The translations under genes and the position numbers were made by a program. Under the pieces are notes generated by a model that did not search any database, had not been told where the DNA came from, and was given only the letters and a program-made list of their open reading frames with translations. A stretch of DNA of 64,000 nucleotides. Source: Pseudoduganella namucuonensis (GTDB lineage: Bacteria > Pseudomonadota > Gammaproteobacteria > Burkholderiales > Burkholderiaceae_D). The stretch lies in assembly GCF_900116645.1 (NCBI RefSeq), contig NZ_FPBO01000003.1, positions 1 through 64,000 on the forward strand, read 5' to 3'. Positions 12,783-21,771 of the stretch are shown here, in pieces (position 1 is the first letter of the stretch; every line of letters starts with the position of its first letter).

Positions 12783-14066
12783 TTACTGCGTAATTTGCAG
12801 CCTGGGCGAATTTCCGTAGGCCGCGTAGCTGGACAGGATGACCCGGTCGCCCGCGGCCAAGCCCTCCAGCACTTCGATCTGGCTGTTGCTGCGGCGGCCG
12901 ACGCGCACCGCGCGCCGCTGCGCGCCGCGGCCCGTGGCGTCGAGCACATAGACCCACGCGCCGCCGCTGTCGTTGATGAAGGCGCCGTTGGGCAGCAGCA
13001 GCGCCCGTGCCGGCTCGCCCAGCGTGATGCGCGCGTCGAGGCTCTGGCCGGGATTGAGCACCGGCGGCTGGCCGTCCTTGAACACCAGTTCGATCCCGAA
13101 GCGGCCTTCCTTGATCTGCGGGTAGATGGCGCCAATGGCGACGGCATAGCCACGCTCGTCCTGTTTGACGCTGCCGGTGCGGCCGACGGCCATGCGGTTC
13201 AGGTAGTACTCGTCCACGCTGGCCGAAAGCTTGAAGCGCCGCGGATCGTCGATGCGCCCGATGTTCTTGCCGGTGGCGATGGATTCGCCCACCTGCAGGC
13301 GGAAGTTGGTCAGCCGGCCTTCGGCCGGCGCGCGCACGGCCAGCGCGTCAACGGTGGCGGAGACCAGCTTCAGGCCGGAACTCAGGCCGCGTATCGCGCC
13401 CTCCAGCTGCCGCTCGGCTTCGCGCCGCACGTCCGTCTCGGCGGCGGCCGCCTGCCGCTCCCGCGCCAGCGCGCGCTGCTGCTGGGCGAGCCTGTCCGCC
13501 GATTCCTCCAGCGCGACTTCGGAGATGTAGCCTTGCGCCGCCAGCCTGGCGTTGCGCGCGTGCTGCTTGCCCACCTGGTCGAGCGCGAACCGCAGGTCGT
13601 CCAGCCGCCGCCGGTGCTCGCTGACGCTGGCTTCCTGCGCGACGCGCAAATTGGAGAGGTTGAAAATGCTGACCGCGTGCTCGGACTGGCGCGCCAGCAG
13701 CTCCAGGTTGCGCTGCGGGTTGGAGATGCGGAATAGCAGCTGGCCTTTTTTCACCAACGCCCCGTCGGTCGCGAAGACTTCCTCCACGCGCCCCGATTCC
13801 ACCGCGTCGAGGATCACGGCGTTGAGCGGTTCGGCGCTGGCGCGCACCACGATCTCGTCGACGAACACGCCCTGCGCCGCCTGGCCGATACGCAGGCCGG
13901 CGCCTTCGACCCGCAGCCCGCGCGGCATCCACGCCCACAGCGCGCAAGCGCAAACCGCCGTCGCCGCCAACGCGGCAAGCGCGATGGCGACGCCTTTGCC
14001 GCGTCGCCGCGGCAAAGCCGTGTCCATCGCCGCGCCGCTGGGGGGAATGTTTTTTTTGATGTGCAT
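12783..14066 (-). CDS. HlyD/MacA-family periplasmic adaptor (membrane fusion) protein
   Basis: A 427-residue membrane-fusion protein linking an inner-membrane transporter to the outer membrane. It has a short cytoplasmic N-terminus with the basic run LPRRRGKG, one transmembrane helix (about residues 25-45), a lipoyl/barrel-sandwich half (AVESGRVEEVFATDGALVKK), a long alpha-hairpin coiled coil (about 120-230) and a C-terminal beta-barrel. The ATG at 14066 is chosen because GTAAGG precedes it; a start at 14027 lacks a ribosome site, and the open frame further upstream is not family-like. Domain order fits MacA-like adaptors of MacB exporters. It is followed by the ATPase remnant and the permease. 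Confidence 0.85.
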   Translation of the reverse strand: MHIKKNIPPSGAAMDTALPRRRGKGVAIALAALAATAVCACALWAWMPRGLRVEGAGLRIGQAAQGVFVDEIVVRASAEPLNAVILDAVESGRVEEVFATDGALVKKGQLLFRISNPQRNLELLARQSEHAVSIFNLSNLRVAQEASVSEHRRRLDDLRFALDQVGKQHARNARLAAQGYISEVALEESADRLAQQQRALARERQAAAAETDVRREAERQLEGAIRGLSSGLKLVSATVDALAVRAPAEGRLTNFRLQVGESIATGKNIGRIDDPRRFKLSASVDEYYLNRMAVGRTGSVKQDERGYAVAIGAIYPQIKEGRFGIELVFKDGQPPVLNPGQSLDARITLGEPARALLLPNGAFINDSGGAWVYVLDATGRGAQRRAVRVGRRSNSQIEVLEGLAAGDRVILSSYAAYGNSPRLQITQ

Positions 14067-14206
14067 GCAGGCCTTACCGCAAAGGCCGTGCCATGCCGGA
14101 AACGGGATCGTCCGGGGGCGCGCGGACCGCCGGTGTTCATTTCCGGACGGTGGCGCATGTTCGCAAGCGGACAGTCGCCGCCCGGGCATCCGGGCGGCGG
14201 AATGGA

Positions 14207-14242
14207 AAAAGCCCGTGTGACGTTGCCATCACACGGGCTTTT
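14207..14242 (-). terminator. Rho-independent terminator of tRNA-Pro
   Basis: A perfect 14-bp stem AAAAGCCCGTGTGA / TCACACGGGCTTTT with an 8-nt loop (14221-14228). Read on the minus strand it lies 7 nt after the encoded CCA end of tRNA-Pro and is followed by a run of U, as in an intrinsic terminator. Confidence 0.85.
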
Positions 14243-14248
14243 AAATTT

Positions 14249-14325
14249 TGGTCGGAGTACAAGGATTCGAACCTTGGACCCCCTGGTCCCAAACCAGGTG
14301 CGCTACCGGGCTGCGCTACACTCCG
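14249..14325 (-). tRNA. tRNA-Pro (anticodon UGG)
   Basis: A 77-nt cloverleaf on the minus strand. The acceptor stem begins CGGAGTG at 14325 and ends in CACTCCG-type pairing with an encoded CCA (14249-14251). The T-arm contains GGTTCGAATCC. The anticodon loop reads TTTGGGA with anticodon UGG, flanked by the stem CCTGG/CCAGG, so it decodes proline. D-arm bases AGCGCAGCCCGGTAGCGC are standard. It has its own promoter and terminator and is therefore an independent transcription unit between two protein-coding regions. Confidence 0.97.
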
Positions 14326-14335
14326 AAGAAGCAAG

Positions 14336-14364
14336 ATAATACTAGCCGGGTTTACCATCGTCAA
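14336..14364 (-). promoter_or_regulatory. Sigma-70 promoter of tRNA-Pro
   Basis: On the minus strand the -35 box TTGACG (14359-14364) and the -10 box TATTAT (14336-14341) are separated by exactly 17 bp. Transcription would start about 4 nt before the mature tRNA 5' end at 14325. This is a near-consensus housekeeping promoter. Confidence 0.8.
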
Positions 14365-14445
14365 GGGTTGGCCGGAAAAAACTTCGGAAAACCCGCTTTT
14401 TCCGGTTTGTGCGACACTATATGCAACATATTTAAGCAAAGCATC

Positions 14446-15144
14446 ATGTCCGCGCTGAATTCAACCGTCCGCTATGGCGTGGCCAGGCCGTCCGGCATCA
14501 CGACGGGCCTGCTGATCTCGCTGCTGCTGCACGCCATGCTGATCTATGGCTACCGTCTGGGCGGAACGTCCAGGGCGCCGGCGCTCGCGCCGCCGGAAAC
14601 GATGACCGTGTGGCTGCGTCCGCCGCCGCCCGCCCCCCGGGAATTGCCGCCGCCTCCGCCTCCGCTGGCGGCACGGCCGGAACAGCCCGCGCCCGCGCCC
14701 GCCAAGCCGCGCAGGAAACCCGCCGACAGACCGGAAACGGCGGCGCCGGCCAGGCAGTCCGCGACGATGACCCTGGTGATGCCGCCGGCGCCGGCCGCGC
14801 GGGATCAGGAGCGGGAACGGGAAGAGAAACCGGACGCGAAACCGGACACCGCCGCGCGCGGCGACCCGCCCGATCCCTTCGCCGAGCCGGCGCCTCCGGC
14901 CGGCGGGAAATTCGATATCGAGGCCGCGCGCCGCACGGCGCGCAAGGTGGCCAACGAGCGCGACCCGGCCAAGGCGGGCACGGCGGTGAGCCAGTTCCCG
15001 GAAAAGCCTCTGGCCAGCGAGACCCCGCTGGCGCGCAGCATGGGCAAGGCCGCGCGCGCCGACTGCAAGGACGGCCTGCCGGGCGGCCTGCTGGCGCCGC
15101 TGCTGCTGTTGATGGACAAGAAGGACAGCGGCTGCAAATGGTAG
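14446..15144 (+). CDS. TonB-N-terminus-like membrane-anchored proline-rich protein, hypothetical
   Basis: A 232-residue protein of unknown function. It has a short cytoplasmic start, one transmembrane helix (GLLISLLLHAMLIYGYRL, about residues 20-37), a proline-rich stretch (about 55-85) containing PPPP runs and alternating Pro/Ala/Lys, and a charged, probably disordered region. A short conserved-looking C-terminus holds two cysteines (DCKDGLPGG and DSGCKW). The helix followed by proline spacer resembles TonB or energy-transducer proteins, but the C-terminal TonB domain is absent. The ATG at 14446 is chosen because the open frame further upstream runs over the antisense of tRNA-Pro and is a known type of false gene. 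It stands convergent to rsmI. Confidence 0.65.
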   Translation: MSALNSTVRYGVARPSGITTGLLISLLLHAMLIYGYRLGGTSRAPALAPPETMTVWLRPPPPAPRELPPPPPPLAARPEQPAPAPAKPRRKPADRPETAAPARQSATMTLVMPPAPAARDQEREREEKPDAKPDTAARGDPPDPFAEPAPPAGGKFDIEAARRTARKVANERDPAKAGTAVSQFPEKPLASETPLARSMGKAARADCKDGLPGGLLAPLLLLMDKKDSGCKW

Positions 15145-15147
15145 CCG

Positions 15148-16053
15148 CTACGCGCCCGCTTTCAGTTGCAGCGCGCGGTCGTACAGCGCGTTCTTCTTGC
15201 GGCCGGTGATCTGCGCGGCCAGCGCGGCCGCCTGCTTGACGGGCAGCTCGGCCAGCAGGATGGACAATACCCGCTCGGCCTCCACGTCCTGTTCCTGCTC
15301 CGCCTCGGGCGCGCCCTCCAGCAGCAGCACGTACTCGCCCTTTTCCCGGTGCGCGTCCGCCGCCAGCCACCCGGCCGCCTCGGACAGGGGACAGCGGTGG
15401 ATCTCCTCGAACAGCTTGGTCAGCTCGCGCGCGAACACCACCTGCCGCGCCGGTTCGAACGCCGCGGCCAGCGCGGCCACGCAGTCGACGATGCGGTGCG
15501 GCGCCTCGTAGAACACCATGGTCGCCGTCATGGCGCGCAGGCGCTGCAGCACGCCTTCGCGCTGCTTGGCCTTGGACGGCAGGAAGCCGACAAACAGGAA
15601 CTGGTCGTTCACCAGGCCGCTGGCGGACAGCGCGGTCACGGCCGCCGACGGTCCCGGCAGCGGCATCACCCGCAGGCCGGCGGCGCGCACCGCGTCCACG
15701 ATGCGCGCGCCCGGATCGGAGACGGCGGGCGTGCCCGCGTCCGACACCAGCGCGATACGCTCGCCCGCCCGCAAGCGCGCGATCAGCGTCTCGGCCACCT
15801 CGCGCTCGTTGTGCTGGTGGGCGGCGATCAGCGGCTTGTTCAGGCCGAAGCGGGTCAGCAGATGCGCGGTGTTGCGCGTGTCCTCGCAGGCCACCGCGTC
15901 GACCAGACTTAACACATGCAAGGCCCTCAGGCTTATATCCGCCACGTTGCCGATCGGGGTCGCCACTACATACAATGTTGCGATAGGATAGGTCTGACTG
16001 GCGGTCTCGCCCAGGACGGGCAGGGAGGCGATGCTGGTGGCTTGTGCTGTCAT
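15148..16053 (-). CDS. rsmI: 16S rRNA (cytidine(1402)-2'-O)-methyltransferase
   Basis: RsmI methylates the 2'-O of C1402 in the decoding centre of 16S rRNA using SAM. The 301-residue protein has the tetrapyrrole-methylase fold with hallmark motifs LYVVATPIGNVADIS, ACEDTRNTAHLL, LVSDAGTPAVSDPG and PLPGPSAAVTALSASGL, then FYEAPHRI. The C-terminal part ends with TGRKKNALYDRALQL, normal for the family. The ATG at 16053 is the last available start before the conserved core; no ribosome site precedes it, so the start is uncertain. It stands head-to-head with lpoA, only 10 bp apart, matching the yraL-yraM arrangement. Confidence 0.93.
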   Translation of the reverse strand: MTAQATSIASLPVLGETASQTYPIATLYVVATPIGNVADISLRALHVLSLVDAVACEDTRNTAHLLTRFGLNKPLIAAHQHNEREVAETLIARLRAGERIALVSDAGTPAVSDPGARIVDAVRAAGLRVMPLPGPSAAVTALSASGLVNDQFLFVGFLPSKAKQREGVLQRLRAMTATMVFYEAPHRIVDCVAALAAAFEPARQVVFARELTKLFEEIHRCPLSEAAGWLAADAHREKGEYVLLLEGAPEAEQEQDVEAERVLSILLAELPVKQAAALAAQITGRKKNALYDRALQLKAGA

Positions 16054-16063
16054 TGGAGGTAGG

Positions 16064-17518
16064 ATGCTGCCTAAAAATGTGAAATTGCTGCTCGCGTGCC
16101 TGGCCGCCGGTTTCATCGGCGGCTGCGGCACGCCCTGCGGCGCGCCCGGCAGATTGTGCGCCCCCGTCACGTCAAACACAAGCACGCCCGCCCCCGCCCA
16201 CCGCCAGGCGCCCGCCGCGGCGGATATGGCCGAGCCCGCATCAACCGCGCAAACCCACGCCATCGCCATGCCCGGCACGGCGGCCGGCGCGGGCATGTGG
16301 TCCGCCGGCCAATCCGGCACGCAGCCAACCGCCCAGGGCGGGGGCGCGCCGGACCCCGCCGCTCCTGCCGCCCCCGCATCCGCCGCTGCCGTGCCCGCCG
16401 CCTCCGCGGGCACGGGCGCCCAAGCTTCCGGCCAGCCCGGCCCGGCCGCCCCCGCCGCGCCGGCCGACGGCGCGGCGCCCTACCGCATCGGCCTGCTGCT
16501 GCCGCTGCGCTCGGAGACCCTGCGCCTGCCCGCCGAGGCCTTGCGCGCCGGCTTCATGGCGGGCTGGGAACGCGACCGCGAGGGCTACACCGTCACCGTG
16601 ATCGAGACCGGCGACGCCGCGCCGGACGTGCTGTCGGCCTACGTCGCCGCGCTGGCGCAGCAGGACATGATCGTCGGCCCGCTGTCCCGCTCGGCCGTGA
16701 CCGCCATCGCCGGCAGCGCGCTGGTGAACAAGCCCACCATCGCGCTCAACCATCCGGACGCCCGCGGCGAAACCGTGCTGCCGGCGCAGATGATGGTGAT
16801 CGGCCTGTCCATCGAGGACGAGGCGCGCCAGACCGCCGAGTGGGCCGCGCGCGAACAGCCGGGCGCGGTCGCCTACGTGCTGGCCGGCAGCGCGCAATGG
16901 CAGCGCCGCAGCGCCAGCGCCTTCGCCGCGCAGTGGCAGAAGCTGGGCCACGCGGCGAAGGCGGTCGACCTGCAGGTGCTGAACGGCTACCTGAACGACG
17001 CCGAACTGGTGCAGCTGCGCGCCCGCCTGCAGGGCGAGTCGCTGATGATGCTGTTCGCCGCGCTGGACCCGGACCAGAGCCGCCAGTTGCGCGTGGCGCT
17101 GGCCGCGCCGCCGCTGGGCGACATTCCCATCTACGGCACCTCGTCGCTCAATCCCGGCAAGGCCAAGCTGGTGCCCGGCCCGGAAATGGACGGCGTGCGC
17201 CTGATGGACCTGCCCTGGCAGCTGCAGCGCGACCATCCGGCCGTGATGGTCTATCCCCGCTTGCAGGGCGGCGCGGACCGCAAGCCGGACGCCGACATGG
17301 AACGCCTGTACGCGCTGGGCATCGACGCCTTCCGCGTGGCGCGCGAGGTGGCGCGCGGCGCCGTCAAGCACGAGCCCGCCAAGTTCAAGCTGGACGGCGT
17401 GACCGGCCAGCTCAGCGTGCAGTTCGGCGACGGCCCGGCCCGTTTCGAGCGGCGCGCCCTGCCCGCCGTCTACAAGAACGGCGTGCCGGTGCCGGTGACC
17501 GCCCTGGTCCAGCCCTGA
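16064..17518 (+). CDS. lpoA: Penicillin-binding protein activator LpoA-like lipoprotein
   Basis: LpoA-family outer-membrane lipoproteins activate the peptidoglycan synthase PBP1a. The 484-residue protein starts with a lipoprotein signal (GFIGGC, lipidated Cys about residue 22). A long Ala/Pro/Gly linker (to about residue 135) follows, then a periplasmic-binding-protein type I fold beginning YRIGLLLPLRSETLR and containing FRVAREVARG. It lacks the N-terminal TPR half seen in enterobacterial LpoA, as is usual in betaproteobacteria. The start at 16064 is set by GGAGG at 16055-16059. Its position after divergent rsmI and before yraN supports the identity. Confidence 0.88.
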   Translation: MLPKNVKLLLACLAAGFIGGCGTPCGAPGRLCAPVTSNTSTPAPAHRQAPAAADMAEPASTAQTHAIAMPGTAAGAGMWSAGQSGTQPTAQGGGAPDPAAPAAPASAAAVPAASAGTGAQASGQPGPAAPAAPADGAAPYRIGLLLPLRSETLRLPAEALRAGFMAGWERDREGYTVTVIETGDAAPDVLSAYVAALAQQDMIVGPLSRSAVTAIAGSALVNKPTIALNHPDARGETVLPAQMMVIGLSIEDEARQTAEWAAREQPGAVAYVLAGSAQWQRRSASAFAAQWQKLGHAAKAVDLQVLNGYLNDAELVQLRARLQGESLMMLFAALDPDQSRQLRVALAAPPLGDIPIYGTSSLNPGKAKLVPGPEMDGVRLMDLPWQLQRDHPAVMVYPRLQGGADRKPDADMERLYALGIDAFRVAREVARGAVKHEPAKFKLDGVTGQLSVQFGDGPARFERRALPAVYKNGVPVPVTALVQP

Positions 17519-17539
17519 GAGGCTGAGAGGACGCCGCCC

Positions 17540-17890
17540 GTGCCGCAAACCCGCCACCAGCGCGACGGCCAGTCCGGCGAGGACGAGGCGCTGGACCATC
17601 TCCGATTGCACGGCCTGAGCCTGGTCGAGCGCAATTTCCGCTGCAAGGTGGGCGAGATCGACCTCGTCATGCAAGACGGCGACGGCCTGGTGTTCGTCGA
17701 GGTGCGGCGCCGCGCCGGCCTCAGCCACGGCGGAGCGGCGGCCAGCGTCACGCCGGCCAAGCAACGGCGCATGCTACGCGCCGCCCAGTTCTACCTGCTG
17801 CGCTACCGCCAACCGCCGCGCTGCCGTTTCGACGTGGTGGCCATCGACGGGCCGAATCTGAGCTGGCTGCGCAATGTGCTCGACGCCTAA
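17540..17890 (+). CDS. yraN: YraN family (UPF0102) endonuclease-like protein
   Basis: A 116-residue member of the UPF0102/YraN family, which has a restriction-endonuclease-like fold of unknown cellular role. Conserved residues are visible: the N-terminal Glu in GEDEALDHL, NFRCKVGEIDLVMQDGDGLVFVEVRRR (the E...D...E.x.R putative catalytic core) and GGAAASVTPAKQRR. The start is GTG at 17540, 21 bp after lpoA. It is part of the conserved rsmI-lpoA-yraN-diaA-dolP block. Confidence 0.9.
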   Translation: MPQTRHQRDGQSGEDEALDHLRLHGLSLVERNFRCKVGEIDLVMQDGDGLVFVEVRRRAGLSHGGAAASVTPAKQRRMLRAAQFYLLRYRQPPRCRFDVVAIDGPNLSWLRNVLDA

Positions 17891-17902
17891 GCCCAAGTGT
17901 AA

Positions 17903-19181
<1,279 letters not shown>

Positions 19182-19253
19182 GGCCAGCCCGCTGCGGCGA
19201 TCGGTGCGGCGTCATATAATGACCGCACCGTTTCGTCAGGGACCCGACACACC

Positions 19254-19772
19254 ATGAGCACATCGACCTCCTCCACCGCCTGGATCAAGCCCGCGCTGGC
19301 CGCCGCCGTCATCGCCGGCTTGGGCGTGACCGCGTATTTCTCGTTGAACAGCCACAGCAGCGCGCCGGAGGTGACCTTCATCGGCATCAAGGGCGAGCGC
19401 ATCACGCCGGCCAGCCTGCGCGGCAAGGTGGTGATGGTGAACTTCTGGGCCACCTCCTGCGCCACCTGCGTGAAGGAAATGCCGCAGATGGTGGAAACGT
19501 ACAACAAGTACAAGGCCCAGGGCCTGGAATTCGTGGCCGTGGCGATGAAGGAGGACCCGCCGAACTACGTGGTGAACTTCGCCGAGACGCGCCAGTTGCC
19601 GTTCAAGGTGGCGCTGGACGTGAAGGGCGAGGCGGCCAAGGCCTACGGCAATGTGCAGATGACGCCGACCACCTTCGTCATCGACAAGGAAGGCCGCATC
19701 ATCAAGCGCTACGTCGGCGAGCCGGAGTTCGCGGCGCTGCACAAGCTGCTTGAAAAGGCGCTGCAGGGATGA
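19254..19772 (+). CDS. TlpA-like membrane-anchored thioredoxin-fold protein
   Basis: A 172-residue periplasmic thioredoxin-like protein held by an N-terminal transmembrane helix (AALAAAVIAGLGVTAYFSL). The fold is of the TlpA/AhpC-TSA type: GKVVMVNFWATSCATCVKEMP holds the active site, then VAVAMKEDPPNYVVNF and the cis-proline loop MTPTTFVIDKEGRI. The active site is S-C-A-T-C rather than the common W-C-x-P-C, which should alter its redox potential. Its substrate is unknown. The gene ends at a palindrome shared with the convergent DUF3034 gene. Confidence 0.85.
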   Translation: MSTSTSSTAWIKPALAAAVIAGLGVTAYFSLNSHSSAPEVTFIGIKGERITPASLRGKVVMVNFWATSCATCVKEMPQMVETYNKYKAQGLEFVAVAMKEDPPNYVVNFAETRQLPFKVALDVKGEAAKAYGNVQMTPTTFVIDKEGRIIKRYVGEPEFAALHKLLEKALQG

Positions 19773-19775
19773 AAC

Positions 19776-19797
19776 AAGGGACGCCGCGGCGTCCCTT
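19776..19797. terminator. Palindromic hairpin between convergent genes
   Basis: A perfect 22-bp palindrome with half-site AAGGGACGCCG lies 3 bp after the tlpA-like stop and 14 bp before the stop of the minus-strand DUF3034 gene. It can form a strong hairpin in either transcript. The T-run on each side is short, so bidirectional termination is likely but not ideal. Confidence 0.55.
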
Positions 19798-19811
19798 TCC
19801 ACATCCGGCCG

Positions 19812-20696
19812 TCAGAAGCCGGCCTGCAGCGACAGGTACCATCCCTTCTGCTTCTTCGGATTGAACACCGTGATGTCGCCCAGCGCCGCGTAGGCGGCCG
19901 TGAGCGACAGGTTGCGGTTGGGGAACCACGCCACGAAGGCGTCGTAATAGGCTTTTTCGTGGTCCACGCCCAGGTTGTGCGGCTTGTGGCGGTACTCGGC
20001 GCCCACGGCCAGCTTGCGCGTGAGCAGATAGGCCACCGAGGCCTCCGGCATCAGCTTCATGTTGTCGCCCTGGTCGCCGCCGAAGCCCAGGATGCCCATC
20101 TGGTTGGCCCGGGTGGCGCGCAGCGTGCCGTTCACCAGCAGGCTGTATTCGAACAGGATCTTGGTGGCGGACACGTAATAGTCGTAGCCGCTGTCGTCCT
20201 TGGCGCCCAGCTGCGTCACATTGCTCACGCCCAGCGCGCCCAGTCCGCCTATGCCCTTGTTTTTCTTGTACATGACGCCGACCGCCACCTGCGGCACCCA
20301 CGTGTCCTGCTCGTAGACCGCGTCGCCCAGCAGGCGCACTTTCAGGCCGACGATGTCCTGCTTGATGCGCAGCTGGTCCAGTGGCGCCAGGTCGCCCTTG
20401 AAGTCCTGGCGCGCCAGCGACAGCTCCAGCCGGTCCGCGATGCCCACCGCCACGCCCCGCGTGGCCAGCGAATAGTCCTGCGTCTGGATGTGCGTGTAGT
20501 GCGCGTTGGCGCCCCAGCTGTCGCGCGAGCCGTAGCCGGCGATCAGCGCCCACGGCGTGAGGCCGCCGCCGCCCGCCCCCTCCACCTGGCTGACGCCGCC
20601 GGTGGCGATGAACTTGCCCATGTCCTGCCCGGACGCGGCGCCCGCCGTCATCAACGCGCACAGGACCGCCGCCAGCGTGCTTGCTGTTCTTTTCAT
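19812..20696 (-). CDS. DUF3034 family outer-membrane-like protein
   Basis: A 294-residue exported protein of the DUF3034 family, function unknown. It starts with a signal peptide (MKRTASTLAAVLCALMTAGAAS, cleaved near GQD), followed by alternating amphipathic strands and a C-terminal aromatic residue (SLQAGF), as in outer-membrane beta-barrels. The ATG at 20696 is chosen for the signal peptide; the open frame further upstream overlaps the haemoglobin gene. It is 14 bp downstream of the truncated haemoglobin gene on the same strand and probably cotranscribed with it. Confidence 0.8.
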   Translation of the reverse strand: MKRTASTLAAVLCALMTAGAASGQDMGKFIATGGVSQVEGAGGGGLTPWALIAGYGSRDSWGANAHYTHIQTQDYSLATRGVAVGIADRLELSLARQDFKGDLAPLDQLRIKQDIVGLKVRLLGDAVYEQDTWVPQVAVGVMYKKNKGIGGLGALGVSNVTQLGAKDDSGYDYYVSATKILFEYSLLVNGTLRATRANQMGILGFGGDQGDNMKLMPEASVAYLLTRKLAVGAEYRHKPHNLGVDHEKAYYDAFVAWFPNRNLSLTAAYAALGDITVFNPKKQKGWYLSLQAGF

Positions 20697-20710
20697 GGTC
20701 GCATCCCGCT

Positions 20711-21184
20711 CTATTTGGTGACTATGTCGCGTTGCATCGGCGCGAGCTTGGCGATCAGCTTGTTCGACACGCTGGTCGGCACATGGTGCCGTTCCATCGC
20801 GATCTGCAAGTCCTCGGCCAGCGCGTTGAACTGGGCGTTGGTGATCTTCAGGTCGATGTGCACGGACTTCATGTCGCGCACGGTGCCCACGCCGTCCATG
20901 GTCTTGTCGCGGTATTTGCCGGTGTACTTGCACGGGCCGCCGCTGAACTCGCAGAACTGCTCCCGCAGCCGCAGGTTCAGCTGTTTCATGTCGAAGTCGG
21001 CGAAGGATTCCTTGATGCGGGGATCGGCCAGGACCAGCGTGATGAAGGTGTCGACGATCTTGCCGATACCCTCCTGGCCGCCGAGGCCGCGGTAGGTGGA
21101 GTCCTCGGTGTAGGGGGTTTGCGCCGTCGCCAATGCCGAGGCCAGCAGCAGCGCGAGCCCGGCGGTTTGGATGGTTTTCCTCAT
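20711..21184 (-). CDS. Group 1 truncated haemoglobin with signal peptide
   Basis: A 157-residue protein with an N-terminal signal peptide (AGLALLLASALATAQ) followed by a group 1 truncated globin domain. Globin features are GLGGQEGIGKIVDTFI (A/B helices), ADPRIKESF, YTGK and DMKSVHIDLKITNAQF, whose His is the expected proximal haem ligand. Most truncated globins are cytoplasmic, so an exported one suggests a periplasmic role, for example binding NO or O2 or moving electrons. Two cysteines (EQFCEFSGGPCKY) could form a disulfide there. GGAG lies 7 nt before the ATG at 21184. It is followed by the DUF3034 gene. Confidence 0.85.
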   Translation of the reverse strand: MRKTIQTAGLALLLASALATAQTPYTEDSTYRGLGGQEGIGKIVDTFITLVLADPRIKESFADFDMKQLNLRLREQFCEFSGGPCKYTGKYRDKTMDGVGTVRDMKSVHIDLKITNAQFNALAEDLQIAMERHHVPTSVSNKLIAKLAPMQRDIVTK

Positions 21185-21273
21185 GTTGCTCCTTTGGAAA
21201 GGCCGTTCGTCATGGACAGAACCGCCCGCCAAATTTAACAGATCGCTCCGCGAAGCAACAATCGCCGCGCCGC

Positions 21274-21696
21274 TTATTTCGGATACAGGATCATTTGTGT
21301 GCAGCGGAACAACGCAATCGGCTTGCCGGTCGCCTGGTTGATCACGGTCGCGTCCCACACCTGGGTGGTGCGGCCCAGGTGCACCGCCTTGGCCGTCACC
21401 GCCACCACGCCGTCGCGCACGGTGCCCAGGTGGTTCGATTTGAGCTCGATGGTGGTGAAGTTTTCCGCTCCCTCGGGCATGTGGGCGTAGCAGGCGTAGC
21501 CGCAGGCCGTGTCCGCCAGCGTCACCACGCTGCCGGCGTGCAGGAAGCCGTTCGGCGCCAAGTGGTGGGGCGCCACCTCGAATTGCGCATCCAGTTCGCC
21601 TTCGCGGAGGGACAGGATCTGGATGCCCAGGTGGCCGGGCAGCTTGCCCTGGCCGCGCTGGTTCAGTTCGTCGACGGTGACTTTCGGAGTTTGCAT
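21274..21696 (-). CDS. PaaI-family hotdog thioesterase
   Basis: A 140-residue hotdog-fold acyl-CoA thioesterase of the PaaI/YdiI type. The conserved active-site loop is HHLAPNGFLHAGSVVTLADTACGYA, with an acidic residue later in the helix, and the C-terminal GKPIALFRCTQMI strand is present. Such enzymes release CoA from stalled acyl- or aryl-CoA intermediates; the substrate here cannot be told. The ATG at 21696 gives the usual N-terminus (MQTPKVTVDELN). It is a single gene on the minus strand between ung and the haemoglobin gene. Confidence 0.85.
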   Translation of the reverse strand: MQTPKVTVDELNQRGQGKLPGHLGIQILSLREGELDAQFEVAPHHLAPNGFLHAGSVVTLADTACGYACYAHMPEGAENFTTIELKSNHLGTVRDGVVAVTAKAVHLGRTTQVWDATVINQATGKPIALFRCTQMILYPK

Positions 21697-21771
21697 GGTC
21701 GGTCTCTCAAGAAGGGGGAGCGACGATGATATCAATTTTTGCACGATCGTTCAGAAAGCCCTGCCGCGGGG

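Noticed and set aside
14178..14197. GC-rich hairpin (CCGCCCGG / CCGGGCGG) between tRNA-Pro and the adaptor gene
   Set aside because: No T-run follows on either strand and the tRNA already has a better terminator; such hairpins are frequent by chance in this GC range.
14248..14445. N-terminal extension reading MVGVQGFEPWTPWSQ in front of the TonB-like protein
   Set aside because: It is the antisense of tRNA-Pro; this peptide is a familiar false gene product at tRNA loci. The ATG at 14446 gives a sensible membrane protein.
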